From: Marisediminicola senii
Lineage (GTDB): Bacteria > Actinomycetota > Actinomycetes > Actinomycetales > Microbacteriaceae
Length of the DNA stretch: 44,245 nt
NCBI RefSeq assembly: GCF_011057645.1
Contig: NZ_JAALGE010000020.1
Location: 1 to 44,245, forward strand
Reading direction: 5' to 3'
Below, piece by piece: positions 35,036-43,120 of the stretch (position 1 is the stretch's first letter; the number at the start of each line of letters is the position of its first letter). A program made the translations under genes and the position numbers. The notes beneath the pieces were generated by a model. It did not search any database. It was not told the origin of the DNA and worked only from the letters and a program-made list of their open reading frames with translations.

Positions 35036-35045
35036 GTAAATTTAC
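35036..35045. promoter_or_regulatory. Perfect AT-rich palindrome upstream of oleA
   Basis: GTAAATTTAC is a perfect 10-bp palindrome in an otherwise GC-rich 142-base gap between aroQ and oleA, about 57 bases before the oleA start. It could be an operator or part of a promoter. No further repeat was seen. Confidence 0.3.
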
Positions 35046-35121
35046 CCCTTAAACGGCTGGGCGTTGTCCCACCCGGGCACCCGTCGCGGCGCATGGGCCG
35101 GTGGGGTAGGCTTTCCGGCTG

Positions 35122-35571
35122 CTATCTCGCGGCGAGCCGCGACGCCAGTACCTCGACCGCGAAGCCGTAGCCCGCGACGCCCGCCCCGACGATCACGGCG
35201 ACCGCGATGTCGGAGATGTATGAGTGTGCCCTGAACGGCTCCCTGGCGTGCACGTTGCTGACGTGCACCTCCACGGTGGGCAGGGTCGACGCGACGATCG
35301 CGTCGCGCAGGGCGACCGACGTGTGCGTCAGCCCCCCGGCGTTGATCACGAGGCCCGCGTGGGTGGTGCGCGCCTCGTGCAGCCGGTCGATCAGCACGCC
35401 CTCGTGATTGGACTGCAGGCTGTCGATCGCGAACCCCAGCTCGGCGGCCTTCGCCGTGACGAGCGCGTCGACGTCGGCGAGGGTGTCGGTGCCGTAGAGG
35501 TGCGGCTCGCGGGTGCCGAGCAGGTTGAGGTTCGGTCCGTTGAGAACCAGGATGCGGGGGTCGTCGCTCAC
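35122..35571 (-). CDS. aroQ: 3-dehydroquinate dehydratase, type II
   Basis: AroQ dehydrates 3-dehydroquinate in the shikimate pathway. The 149-residue product has the type II signature: [19 protein letters not shown] at the N-terminus (Asn and catalytic Tyr), [23 protein letters not shown] (with the catalytic His region) and [14 protein letters not shown]. It is the usual length for the dodecameric enzyme. The start is GTG. No other aro genes are in the window. Confidence 0.96.
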   Translation of the reverse strand: MSDDPRILVLNGPNLNLLGTREPHLYGTDTLADVDALVTAKAAELGFAIDSLQSNHEGVLIDRLHEARTTHAGLVINAGGLTHTSVALRDAIVASTLPTVEVHVSNVHAREPFRAHSYISDIAVAVIVGAGVAGYGFAVEVLASRLAAR

Positions 35572-35654
35572 GGTGCCGCGCTTTCTCGAGTCGGGTGGGC
35601 CGGTGCTCCCCCGCCGCTACCCGCGGGCGGAGATGCTGTGCGCCGGTCTACAGG

Positions 35655-36917
35655 TTACCGAGTCGGCGCCATTCGACCGCCGCGTCGCTGGAGTCCGTAG
35701 CTGATCGTGGCGATGATGCATCCCGTGGTCGCGAGTCCCACGCCGAGCCAGGCCGGCGACAGGTAGCCGAGCCCCGCGGCGATGGTCAGGCCACCCAGCA
35801 GCGCGCCCAGGCTGTTACCGAGGTTGAGGGCCGAGTGGTTCAGGGCCGCCGCAATGGTCTGACTGTCGCCCGCGACATCCATCAGCCTGGCCTGGATGCC
35901 GGGCGACAGGTATGCGCTCGTGAAGCCGATCGCGAACCCGAAGACCAGCACGCCGACGACGGTTCCGCCGGTGAGCGCGAAGCCCACGAGCGACAGCACC
36001 AGCAGGCCGAACCCCGAGTAGAGGGTCAGGCGAACGCTGCGGTCGGCCATGCGCCCGCCGAGCAGGTTGCCGATGGTCATGCCGATGCCGACGGTCACCA
36101 GCACCCACGGCACGAACCCCTCGCCCATGCCCACGACGTCGGTGACGACCGGCGCGATGTAGGCGTAGACGGCGAAGAACCCGCCGAACCCGATGGAGCC
36201 GAGGCCGATGGCGATCCACACCTGCGGGCGGCGGAACGCCGATAGCTCGCGCTTCACCGACGCGGAGGGGTCGCCCGCGATGAGCGGCACGACGAGCGCG
36301 ATGGCCACGAACGTCGCGGCGAAGATGGCGGCGACCACGAGGTAGGCCGCGCGCCAACCGGCGACCTGGCCGAGCCAGGTGATGGAGGGCACCCCGATCA
36401 CGTTCGCGATGGTAAGCCCGCTGAGCACGAGGGCGATGCCCTTGCCGCGGTTGCCGGGGCCCATCAGCTGGCCGGCGACGAGCGACGCGATGCCGAAGTA
36501 CGCGCCGTGCGGCAGGCCGGCGATGAAGCGCGCGGCCAGCACGGTTTCGAACGTCGGCAGCAGCGCGGAGGCGACGGTGGCGATCGTGAACGCGGCGGTC
36601 AGCACGAGCAGCAGGCTCTTGCGGGGGAACCGGGCGGCGCCGGCCGCGATGGTCGGTGCGCCGACCACTACACCCAGGGCATAGGCGCTGATCAGCCAGC
36701 CGGCCCGCGCAATTCCCTCCTCCGGCGACTGCTCGTACAGCGTCGGCAACAGGTTGGCGGCGAGGTCGGGTAGCAGGCCCATGGCCACGAACTCCGTCGC
36801 GCCGATGCCGAACCCGCCGAGGGCGAGCGCGAGTAGCGCCAGGCGCTGGCGGGTGGCCGAGAGCGCGGGAACCTCGGGGTCGGTGGTGCGGGAGCGGGTG
36901 GAGGCGGGAGAAGACAC
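35655..36917 (-). CDS. MFS transporter, DHA1-type
   Basis: A 420-residue protein with twelve membrane segments. The N-terminal half contains GFGIGATEFVAMGLLPDLA and a loop GRKSLLL-like motif (here FPRKSLLLVL) of the DHA1 drug:proton antiporters (chloramphenicol/sugar-efflux type). RFIAGLPHGAYFGIASL fits helix 4-5. A GTG start is used. The export substrate is unknown. The gene lies alone between aroQ and the VOC gene. Confidence 0.88.
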   Translation of the reverse strand: MSSPASTRSRTTDPEVPALSATRQRLALLALALGGFGIGATEFVAMGLLPDLAANLLPTLYEQSPEEGIARAGWLISAYALGVVVGAPTIAAGAARFPRKSLLLVLTAAFTIATVASALLPTFETVLAARFIAGLPHGAYFGIASLVAGQLMGPGNRGKGIALVLSGLTIANVIGVPSITWLGQVAGWRAAYLVVAAIFAATFVAIALVVPLIAGDPSASVKRELSAFRRPQVWIAIGLGSIGFGGFFAVYAYIAPVVTDVVGMGEGFVPWVLVTVGIGMTIGNLLGGRMADRSVRLTLYSGFGLLVLSLVGFALTGGTVVGVLVFGFAIGFTSAYLSPGIQARLMDVAGDSQTIAAALNHSALNLGNSLGALLGGLTIAAGLGYLSPAWLGVGLATTGCIIATISYGLQRRGGRMAPTR

Positions 36918-37028
36918 AGCACGCTTTCGAGGTCGAGGGGCGAACTCGGCATCGAGCGGTGGGTCAAGCCTACGGTGGCGTCAGGCGAGTGACAGGGGCT
37001 TGCGCAGAGGTGCTACGACCTCGCACGC

Positions 37029-37063
37029 AGAACGGCCCGGCACGCATCGTGCCGGGCCGTTCT
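37029..37063 (-). terminator. Perfect 16-bp hairpin after the VOC protein gene
   Basis: Arms 37029-37044 and 37048-37063 are perfectly complementary around a 3-base loop, 16 bases beyond the stop of the VOC gene. There is no T-tract. It also separates the upstream MFS gene's promoter region from read-through. Confidence 0.65.
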
Positions 37064-37078
37064 GGGATCGCGACCGCG

Positions 37079-37492
37079 TCAGCTCGCGCTGCCCGCGATG
37101 TTCACCATCCAGTTCACGCCGAACTTGTCGATGACCATGCCGAAGCTGTCGCCCCATGGCGCCTTCTCGAGGGGAAGCGTCACGATACCGCCCTCGGCGA
37201 GCTTGTTCCAGTGCGCGTGCAGCTCGTCTTCGTCTGACCCGCTGAGTGATACCGAGAAGTTGGTGCCGGGCGTCAGCTCCATGGCGTTGGGCGTGTCTGC
37301 CGCCATCAGCACGAGGTCGCCGGCGGCCAGCATCCCGTGCATGATCTTGTCTCTCTCGGCCGGGTCGTCACTGACCTGGTAGTCGGCAAAGGTGCTGGTG
37401 GTGACTTCACCGCCGAGCACTGACTGGTAGAACGCCAGGGCGTCTTTCGCGGTGTCGCGAAAGTTGAGGTAGGGGTTGAGGGTGACAGTCAT
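37079..37492 (-). CDS. VOC family protein, PhnB-like
   Basis: A 137-residue vicinal-oxygen-chelate protein of the PhnB/3-demethylubiquinone methyltransferase-like group. Typical segments are NPYLNFRDTAKDALAFYQSVLGGE, MHGMLAAGDLVLMAADTP, a G-T-N-F-S-V-S-L-S core strand and APWGDSFGMVIDKFGVNWMVN. AGGAG precedes the ATG. Proteins of this group are often uncharacterised dimers that bind small ligands. It is a single-gene unit ending in a strong hairpin. The substrate is unknown. Confidence 0.85.
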   Translation of the reverse strand: MTVTLNPYLNFRDTAKDALAFYQSVLGGEVTTSTFADYQVSDDPAERDKIMHGMLAAGDLVLMAADTPNAMELTPGTNFSVSLSGSDEDELHAHWNKLAEGGIVTLPLEKAPWGDSFGMVIDKFGVNWMVNIAGSAS

Positions 37493-37584
37493 GGGGCTCC
37501 TCTTTCTGCTGTCGTGGCACAGCTGCCGGGTGTCGGCTGTCGTGGCCGATGGTGCCGATTATCGCCACCGCCCACCCCTGGCCG

Positions 37585-37980
37585 CTACTGCCGGGCGTCC
37601 ACCATTCCCGACGAGCCCATGATGCCGGTCACCGCGATCTCGATCACGACGCGCTTCGGGTTCACGCGCGGCTGCCGATAGCGCGCGGCGTAGAGCTCGA
37701 CGGCGTGTGCGACGGCGTCCGGATGCCGGTTGATGCTCGCGTCGCCCGAGAGCGAGATCCACCGCCCACCGTCTACCTGCCCCACGGTTGCGTGGCCGCC
37801 GCGCTCCACGTTGAGTACCTTCTGCGTGCCGTCCGACGTGATGATGCGTGCGATGCCGTTCTCGACCGTGAACCCGACCGGCACCGAGTGGATCGACCCG
37901 TCGGATGCGTGTGTCGAGAGGATCGCTAGATGGCGGTCGGTGACGAATGCGGTCGCATCGTCGGTGAGGGTCATGGCCAT
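37585..37980 (-). CDS. PPOX-fold F420-dependent oxidoreductase (FDOR)
   Basis: A 131-residue split-barrel protein of the PPOX class, with VTDRHLAILSTHASDGSIHSVPVGFT, a TSDGTQKVLNVER segment and GRWISLSGDASIN. These match the actinobacterial F420-dependent members (TIGR03618-like), which reduce varied small substrates with F420H2. The ATG at 37978-37980 has GGAG six bases upstream; a second ATG two codons on is also possible. It is divergent from the TetR gene, and the operator at 38080-38099 lies in the shared 121-base gap. Confidence 0.85.
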   Translation of the reverse strand: MAMTLTDDATAFVTDRHLAILSTHASDGSIHSVPVGFTVENGIARIITSDGTQKVLNVERGGHATVGQVDGGRWISLSGDASINRHPDAVAHAVELYAARYRQPRVNPKRVVIEIAVTGIMGSSGMVDARQ

Positions 37981-38079
37981 GCGGGGCTCCAGTCGCAAAA
38001 GGTGCGGGTACCCAGTCTCGCCGAGGTCGCTGGGCATCGGCGTCCTGCAATGTCGCCGAGACCCTTGCGCCGCTCGAGA

Positions 38080-38099
38080 GAGTGACTGTACAGTCACTC
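38080..38099. promoter_or_regulatory. Perfect 20-bp palindromic operator before the tetR gene
   Basis: GAGTGACTGTACAGTCACTC is a perfect palindrome ending two bases before the regulator ATG. TACAGT at its centre (38089-38094) is seven bases from the ATG, so it may be the -10 of a leaderless transcript covered by the bound repressor. Confidence 0.8.
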
Positions 38100-38101
38100 A
38101 T

Positions 38102-38707
38102 ATGTCGATCCTCTCCACCGCCGAACAGCGCAGGCCCATCGTCATCGCGAGCGCCCTGCAGGAATTCGCCCGCGGCGGCTACCACGGCACGACCATCGCC
38201 ACCGTCGCGAACGCGGCGCGCATCTCCCCCGCCTACGTGTTCAAGCTCTTCCCCAGCAAGGAACGCCTGTTCGTCGACGCGCTCGACGACTGCTTCGACC
38301 GCATCCTGGTCTCCCTCGAAGAAGGTGCGGACGCCGCACCGTCCTCCGATCCCGACGCCATCCTCCACTCGATGGGCGGGGCATACGCCCAGCTCATCAG
38401 CGACCGCACGCTCATCCTCATGCAGGTTCATGCGCAGTCGGTCGCCGACGTGCCCGAGGTACGACGCGCACTGCGAGCCGGCCTGCAGCGCCTCACGATG
38501 TTCGCCAAGACCCGCTCGGGCGCGAGCGACGACGCGGTGCAGCACTTCATGGCCTACGGGCAGCTCTGCCACCTGATCGTCACGATCGGACTCGCCGACC
38601 CGGCCGGGACCACCGAGACCACCGAGACCGCTGATGCGCTGGATGCCGCAGCCGACGACTCCGGCACCTGGGCGTCGATCCTTGCCCACGGTATCCGCCA
38701 CCCCTGA
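38102..38707 (+). CDS. TetR family transcriptional regulator
   Basis: A 201-residue TetR-type repressor with an N-terminal helix-turn-helix (ALQEFARGGYHGTTIATVANAARISPAYVFKLFPSKERLF, residues ~17-55) and a ligand-binding helical domain. The ATG directly follows a perfect 20-bp palindrome, which is most likely its own operator. It is divergent from the F420-dependent protein gene, and the following membrane protein and quinone-oxidoreductase-like genes run in the same direction, so these are likely targets. The ligand is unknown. Confidence 0.9.
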   Translation: MSILSTAEQRRPIVIASALQEFARGGYHGTTIATVANAARISPAYVFKLFPSKERLFVDALDDCFDRILVSLEEGADAAPSSDPDAILHSMGGAYAQLISDRTLILMQVHAQSVADVPEVRRALRAGLQRLTMFAKTRSGASDDAVQHFMAYGQLCHLIVTIGLADPAGTTETTETADALDAAADDSGTWASILAHGIRHP

Positions 38708-38752
38708 TCGGAAAGCGCGTGCTACCCACAGCGCACTTTGCTCCCCAGTAGT

Positions 38753-38768
38753 GAGTGACCAACCACTC
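38753..38768 (+). promoter_or_regulatory. Degenerate TetR-operator-like inverted repeat
   Basis: GAGTG-N6-CACTC matches the outer arms of the operator at 38080-38099 but has a shorter, unrelated centre. It lies 52 bases before the membrane protein gene and may be a weaker second binding site. Confidence 0.35.
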
Positions 38769-38819
38769 CCCCGTTTCTCCAAAATATCACCCATCCACTC
38801 ATCCGCAGAAAGGCACACC

Positions 38820-39176
38820 ATGAACGACACCCGCACCACCGCGAACCAACCCACTGCCGGAAGCATCCGCCAGCGCCTCCCCCGCTTCGCGATCATCTCG
38901 GCGTGGTCGATACCCGTGCTTCTCGTCGGGCAGTTCGCCATGCTCGCGATCGTGCCCATCGTGGCGCTCGCGACGGTGATCGTTCGCCGACGCATCCACC
39001 CCCTCTTTCCCTACGCGGGTGCACTGGTCGGGCTCTACGCCACCGGAATCGCGATCTGGGCCGCACGGCCCGACCGCGCGCAGAGCCTGTCGAAAGACCT
39101 GCACCCGGCGTTGCTCACCGCGATCGTCGTCGCCTCGCTGGCGCTGCTGCTGCGCACCTACCTGCGCCGCCGGTAG
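38820..39176 (+). CDS. Small membrane protein (118 aa) of unknown function
   Basis: ATG at 38820 is preceded by AGAAAGG. The product has three or four hydrophobic segments (about residues 25-55, 62-82, 97-112), separated by a basic loop (RRRIHP). No known family. It lies 113 bases after tetR and 49 bases before the quinone-oxidoreductase-like gene on the same strand, probably one transcript with the latter. A role linked to that enzyme is inferred from position only. Confidence 0.75.
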   Translation: MNDTRTTANQPTAGSIRQRLPRFAIISAWSIPVLLVGQFAMLAIVPIVALATVIVRRRIHPLFPYAGALVGLYATGIAIWAARPDRAQSLSKDLHPALLTAIVVASLALLLRTYLRRR

Positions 39177-39225
39177 ACCGCGCACCCGCCCAGAACCCAC
39201 CCAGAACCCAGAAATGAGACCCGAA

Positions 39226-40290
39226 ATGACCTCCCCGAACCGCTCCTCGTCGACATCACCGTCGGCCCCCACCGTCGCCCTCGAGGCGATCCTCCCCTCC
39301 GTCGTCGAACCCGACGGCGTCGAGTTGCGGCAGCGCACCCTCGCGAACCCCGAGTCCGGGGAACTTCTCGTCGCGGTCGAGGCGACCGGCATCTCGGCAG
39401 CCGAGAAGGCGATGCGCCTCGGCCGCTACTACGGGCAGCCCGCCTTTCCATTCGTGCCGGGATACGACCTGGTCGGAACGGTGACCGCCGTGCCCGCGGA
39501 CGGCGACCCCTCGCTCATCGGGGCGCGCGTCGCCTGCCTGACGAAGACCGGCGGATGGGCGACCCACGCGATCGTGCCGGCGCGCGATGCCGTGCGGGTT
39601 CCCGACGACATCTCGTCGGTCGACGCCGAGGCCGTGATCGTGAATGGCGTCACTGCGGTGCAGATGCTACGAAAGGCGCGCGTGTCGGCTGGGCAGACCG
39701 TGCTGGTGCAGGGTGCGGGCAGCGGCGTCGGGGGCATCCTGGTGCAGCTCGCCCAGCGGGCCGGCGTTCGGGTGATCGGCACGGCGTCCCCCCGCCATCA
39801 CGACGCCCTGCGGGAGAGGGGCGTCGAACCCCTCGACTACGCCGATCCCGCCCTCGCCGAGAAGGTCGCGGTGCTCGCCCCGCAGGGGGTGGCGGCGGTG
39901 TTCGACAACGTCAGCGGCCCGATGATGTACACCGCGTGGCGCATGGTCGCGCCCGGCGGCATGCTGCTCTGCTACTCGATCATGTCGATCAGGGACACCG
40001 ACGGAAGCCCGGCCGGGCCCTACATGAAGGCGATCGCCCAGCTCACGGCCTGGAACCTGCTGCCGAACCGCCGACGCGCGGCGTTCTATAACATCTGGGA
40101 CGGCCACCGCATCCGGCCGGCACGCTATCGCGCCGCCCTGGAGAGCGACCTCGCCGAGCTATTCGAGTTGCTGCGCACCGGGGCGATCGTGCCCGAGATC
40201 GCGGCCGAGTTCTCGCTCGAAAACGTGCGAGCGGCGTTCGCGTTCGCCGAGGCCCGCACCACGAGCGGCAAGGTCATCCTGCGGCCGTGA
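39226..40290 (+). CDS. Zinc-type or quinone-oxidoreductase-like medium-chain dehydrogenase/reductase
   Basis: A 354-residue MDR-family enzyme. The GroES-like part includes ATGISAAEKAMRLGRYYGQPAFPFVPGYDLVGTV. The nucleotide-binding domain has VLVQGAGSGVGGILVQLA near residue 165. The usual structural-zinc cysteines are absent, so it is nearer to quinone/enoyl reductases. ATG at 39226 is used; another lies 12 bases upstream. It probably reduces an alkene, quinone or ketone with NADPH. Its 3' end overlaps the convergent MBL gene by 166 bases. Confidence 0.85.
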   Translation: MTSPNRSSSTSPSAPTVALEAILPSVVEPDGVELRQRTLANPESGELLVAVEATGISAAEKAMRLGRYYGQPAFPFVPGYDLVGTVTAVPADGDPSLIGARVACLTKTGGWATHAIVPARDAVRVPDDISSVDAEAVIVNGVTAVQMLRKARVSAGQTVLVQGAGSGVGGILVQLAQRAGVRVIGTASPRHHDALRERGVEPLDYADPALAEKVAVLAPQGVAAVFDNVSGPMMYTAWRMVAPGGMLLCYSIMSIRDTDGSPAGPYMKAIAQLTAWNLLPNRRRAAFYNIWDGHRIRPARYRAALESDLAELFELLRTGAIVPEIAAEFSLENVRAAFAFAEARTTSGKVILRP

Positions 40291-41108
40291 CCGCGAACCC
40301 TCGCTTGCGACGCCCCGGCCGCGCGGGCCAGCTCCACCGCCTTCTCCACGCCGTGCCGCCACGGCTGACCGTGGCCCGGCAGCACCGTGGTGGCGCCGGT
40401 CTCTTCGAGGGCACGCAGTGACAGCAGTGCCAGCGGGCTGTCGGCGGTGGCCGCACCCGACACGATCTGCGGCCCGGTCGCCCCGGTATAGGGGTCGAGG
40501 GTAACGAGAGCGTCGCCGGTGAGGAGCGCGTCGGCATCGATGAAAAAGAGTCCGCAGTGGCCGTAGGTGTGACCGGGCGTGAAGACGGCCATCGGGGCAC
40601 CCGGAACATCGAGCGTTTCGCCGGGGCCGAAGTAGCGCAGGCCGGTGATTCCGGGAACCCGCAGCGCCCCCGCCCTGGCCATGCGGGTCAGCACGGGAAT
40701 CGACCCGGGGTGCAGCACCGGGTACACGAACCGCGGACTCTCGTGGTCGTACCGGTAGGGGTGCTCGGCGATGTAGGCCTCGGATTCGTGCGCGAACACC
40801 GGCACGCCGCGCTCCTGCAGACGGTGCGCAAACCCGAGGTGGTCGAAGTGCGCGTGGGTGAGCACTACGGCGCGAATGTCGTCGACGCTCCGCCCGATCA
40901 GCTCGAGCGCCTCGAGCAGGTACGGCCAGGTCTCGGGCAGCGCGGTGTCGACGATGGTCACCCCGTCGTCGCCCTCGACGATGTAGCAGTTGACGAACGC
41001 ATGCTGCAGGCGATGGATGCCGGGCGCCACGCCCCGGTCGAAGTGGGTGGTCGACTCCGTCAGGGCTGCATCCGGGCGTCCGTGGCGAACGGTGATCGTG
41101 CGTGTCAT
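40125..41108 (-). CDS. MBL-fold hydrolase with atypical C-terminal extension
   Basis: A 327-residue metallo-beta-lactamase-fold protein. Its metal site is visible as THAHFDH (near residue 85), GHTYGHCG (near 165), TGDALVTLD and LPGHGQPW. The last ~55 residues are Ser/Ala/Arg-rich, resemble no MBL domain and are encoded entirely opposite the end of the quinone-oxidoreductase-like gene. The natural end of the domain is probably near 40290. GGAG precedes the ATG, which overlaps the response-regulator stop (ATGA). Confidence 0.83.
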   Translation of the reverse strand: MTRTITVRHGRPDAALTESTTHFDRGVAPGIHRLQHAFVNCYIVEGDDGVTIVDTALPETWPYLLEALELIGRSVDDIRAVVLTHAHFDHLGFAHRLQERGVPVFAHESEAYIAEHPYRYDHESPRFVYPVLHPGSIPVLTRMARAGALRVPGITGLRYFGPGETLDVPGAPMAVFTPGHTYGHCGLFFIDADALLTGDALVTLDPYTGATGPQIVSGAATADSPLALLSLRALEETGATTVLPGHGQPWRHGVEKAVELARAAGASQARVRGHGRRMTLPLVVRASANANAARTFSSENSAAISGTIAPVRSNSNSSARSLSRAAR

Positions 41109-41665
41109 GGGGAGCTCCAGGGGTCGGGGGTCGGGGGTCGCTCCAGTCTCTCGCGACAGCACCCCGAGCCCGAAGCCCACGCTGATGAGCTGCACCCGGC
41201 GCTTCCTTCCCGTCGTCGCGTAGCCGTCCCGGTCGCCGGGGAACGCCGTTCGATCATCCGCGCGGTGATGCGGGGGGTGTCGTCGGCGACGACCACGTCG
41301 TTCCGCAGCACCGCCCGAATGGCGGCGACGAGGTCGGCGGGGCGCGCGTCCTTGTGCAGGAACCCGGATGCGCCGTTCATCAGCACGTCGACCGGGTAGT
41401 CGGCGGGGTGGGTGAGCGCCAGCATCCACGTGTCTGGCCATGCCTCGGTGATGCGTCGCGCTACGTCGAACGCGTCACCGGAGACCAGCTGCACGTCGAG
41501 GAGCACGATGTCAGGCCGGTGCACCTCTGCTGCGGCGAGCGCGGCCGGGCCGTCGCTGACGTCGTCGACGACGGTGAAACCGGGCCGCGCTTCGAGTTCG
41601 GAGCGGATTGCGCGCGGCAGCGGCTGGTCAGAGGCAACGATCACGATGCGGGCGCTGCTCTTCAC
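41105..41665 (-). CDS. Response regulator receiver domain protein lacking an output domain
   Basis: A 186-residue protein. Residues ~5-125 are a NarL-type receiver domain with phosphoacceptor Asp57 (PDIVLLDVQ), Thr in LALTH, and Lys in SGFLHKDA. The linker to a NarL-type helix-turn-helix begins (RITARMIERR) but is replaced by ~45 Ser/Arg/Pro-rich residues, and no DNA-binding domain follows. The GTG start has GGGGGAG upstream. The stop overlaps the MBL gene start (ATGA). This is probably a gene with a lost output domain, or a single-domain regulator. No kinase gene is in the window. Confidence 0.75.
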   Translation of the reverse strand: MKSSARIVIVASDQPLPRAIRSELEARPGFTVVDDVSDGPAALAAAEVHRPDIVLLDVQLVSGDAFDVARRITEAWPDTWMLALTHPADYPVDVLMNGASGFLHKDARPADLVAAIRAVLRNDVVVADDTPRITARMIERRSPATGTATRRREGSAGCSSSAWASGSGCCRERLERPPTPDPWSSP

Positions 41666-41790
41666 CGGACTCCCCCATCGTCGCCGTGTGCCACCGTGCC
41701 GTTCCGAGGATAGGGCCGTTGTGAGGAAAGGGCTGTTCCGGGGATGGGCGACCGTCAACGGGGGCTTCGACAGTACGCGCGGGCGGCCTG

Positions 41791-42405
41791 TCAGTGCCGA
41801 GTCGGCTGAGCGGGCCGTTCCCGTGCGGTCGGCGTGGCAACGGACGCCCGGCGCCTGATCTCGCGGTAGACCGTGGCGCGGGAGATATCGAACAGCGCGG
41901 CCATCTCTGCCTGCGTGTGCTCGCCTGCGTCGACGAGCTGAAACAAGTAGCGGCGCTTCAGGGCGGAGAGCTTGGGCTGCTTACCCCGCAGGCGCCCTTT
42001 TGCTTTTGCGATGGCCATGCCCTCGCGGGTGCGCATTCGGATGAGGTCGGACTCGAACTCAGCGACCATGCCCAGCACGTTGAACAGCAACCGCCCAACG
42101 GGGTCGGTGGGGTCGTAGACGCTGCCGCCCAGGCTGAGCGCCACGCCCTTGCGGGTCAGCTCGTCGGCGATGTCGCGCGCGTCGGGCAGCGACCGCGCCA
42201 GCCGGTCGAGCTTGGTGACGACGAGGGTGTCGCCGCTGCGCACGGCCGCCAGCGCCAATCCGAGCCCGGGTCTCGCCCGATTGGTGCCGGTGAGCCCGTG
42301 ATCGACGAAGACGTAGTCCGGCTCGACGCCCAAAGCAGCGAGACCGATCCGTTGGACGGTGAGGTCTTGTTCCGTCGTGGACACCCGTGCGTACCCGATT
42401 TTCAT
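41791..42405 (-). CDS. Serine recombinase (Tn3 resolvase/Hin invertase family)
   Basis: A 204-residue small serine recombinase. The catalytic Ser9 is in MKIGYARVSTTEQDL. Active-site arginines lie in VVTKLDRLARSLPD, the E-helix region has EFESDLIRMRTREGMAIAKAKGRLRGKQP, and a C-terminal helix-turn-helix (HTQAEMAALFDISRATVYREI) should bind the recombination site. Length is full and no motif is lost. The function may be resolution of a transposon or inversion. The ATG at 42403-42405 is the family start. The 198 bases upstream to the next promoter contain no gene; they may hold a res-type site. Confidence 0.92.
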   Translation of the reverse strand: MKIGYARVSTTEQDLTVQRIGLAALGVEPDYVFVDHGLTGTNRARPGLGLALAAVRSGDTLVVTKLDRLARSLPDARDIADELTRKGVALSLGGSVYDPTDPVGRLLFNVLGMVAEFESDLIRMRTREGMAIAKAKGRLRGKQPKLSALKRRYLFQLVDAGEHTQAEMAALFDISRATVYREIRRRASVATPTARERPAQPTRH

Positions 42406-42602
42406 GGGGGTCAGTGTTGCAGTTTGCCCCCGATCACCGTGCTCTTTATCGAGCGGGTCTTGCGCAAATGACACCCACCAGCATGAGCATTGTTCTGTGT
42501 TCCGGTCGGTGGTGCGGTGAGGGACCGGCTTGCGGACCCCTCGTTTCGCCGTACGTGGTTAGAGCCGCCTGCGGACGGTTCCCTCCGTAGGACTCTGATC
42601 TA

Positions 42603-42632
42603 TTGACATTCAATCGATTGAATATCGATACT
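42603..42632 (+). promoter_or_regulatory. Sigma70-type promoter with palindromic operator in the spacer
   Basis: TTGACA (42603-42608) is followed 18 bases later by GATACT (42627-42632), six bases before the ATG of the DUF2975 gene. The spacer is mostly the perfect 16-bp palindrome ATTCAATCGATTGAAT (42608-42623). A repressor bound there would block transcription; the XRE protein of the same operon is the natural candidate. Confidence 0.7.
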
Positions 42633-42637
42633 GACGC

Positions 42638-43120
42638 ATGGAGAATTTTGGGGAATCTGTTGGACCCACGATGGTGCTCGTGACGCGGGTGGCACTCGCC
42701 CTGCTTTTCATCGCGGTCATCGCTGGACAAATCGTCGTCGTGCTCACTGCTCAGTCGATGGTGGCGGACTATCCGGAGTTCTCCGATCTACAGGCTCCCC
42801 TCGTCAGTGCTGCAATCCTGTTCGGGATATGCATTCAGGTCGTTCTCGTGATCACCGGGGCCCTTGTCGGATATATCCGGGACAGCCGTATCTTCGGGTC
42901 GTCTTCGCTCAAGCTGGTAGACGTCATGGCCGCCACCCTCGCTATCGCGACTGCGATTGTGGTGGGAACACTGTTCCTGATTCCCGGGCCTCCGGCACTC
43001 GGCCTCCTTGTGATCGGCGGCGCACTCGTGGGAGTAACGCTGACTCTGGTCCTGCTTACGCTTCGCTCCCTGTTGCGTAAGTCCGCTTCCATGAGAACGG
43101 AACTCGACGGGGTCGTCTGA
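42638..43120 (+). CDS. DUF2975 family membrane protein
   Basis: A 160-residue protein with four membrane segments (about residues 10-38, 55-78, 93-115, 120-142) and the DUF2975-like interval 'SRIFGSSSLKLVDVMAATLAIA'. DUF2975 genes are often paired with a small XRE-family regulator, as here: the TGA overlaps the ATG of the next gene by one base. The start follows a strong promoter closely (TSS near the ATG, so the transcript is probably leaderless). GC content looks lower than in the housekeeping genes. The function of the family is unknown. Confidence 0.85.
   Translation: MENFGESVGPTMVLVTRVALALLFIAVIAGQIVVVLTAQSMVADYPEFSDLQAPLVSAAILFGICIQVVLVITGALVGYIRDSRIFGSSSLKLVDVMAATLAIATAIVVGTLFLIPGPPALGLLVIGGALVGVTLTLVLLTLRSLLRKSASMRTELDGVV

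Noticed and set aside
42406-42600. res or inversion sites for the serine recombinase
   Set aside because: Short G- and C-runs and partial repeats are present, but I could not find a convincing pair of crossover sites.
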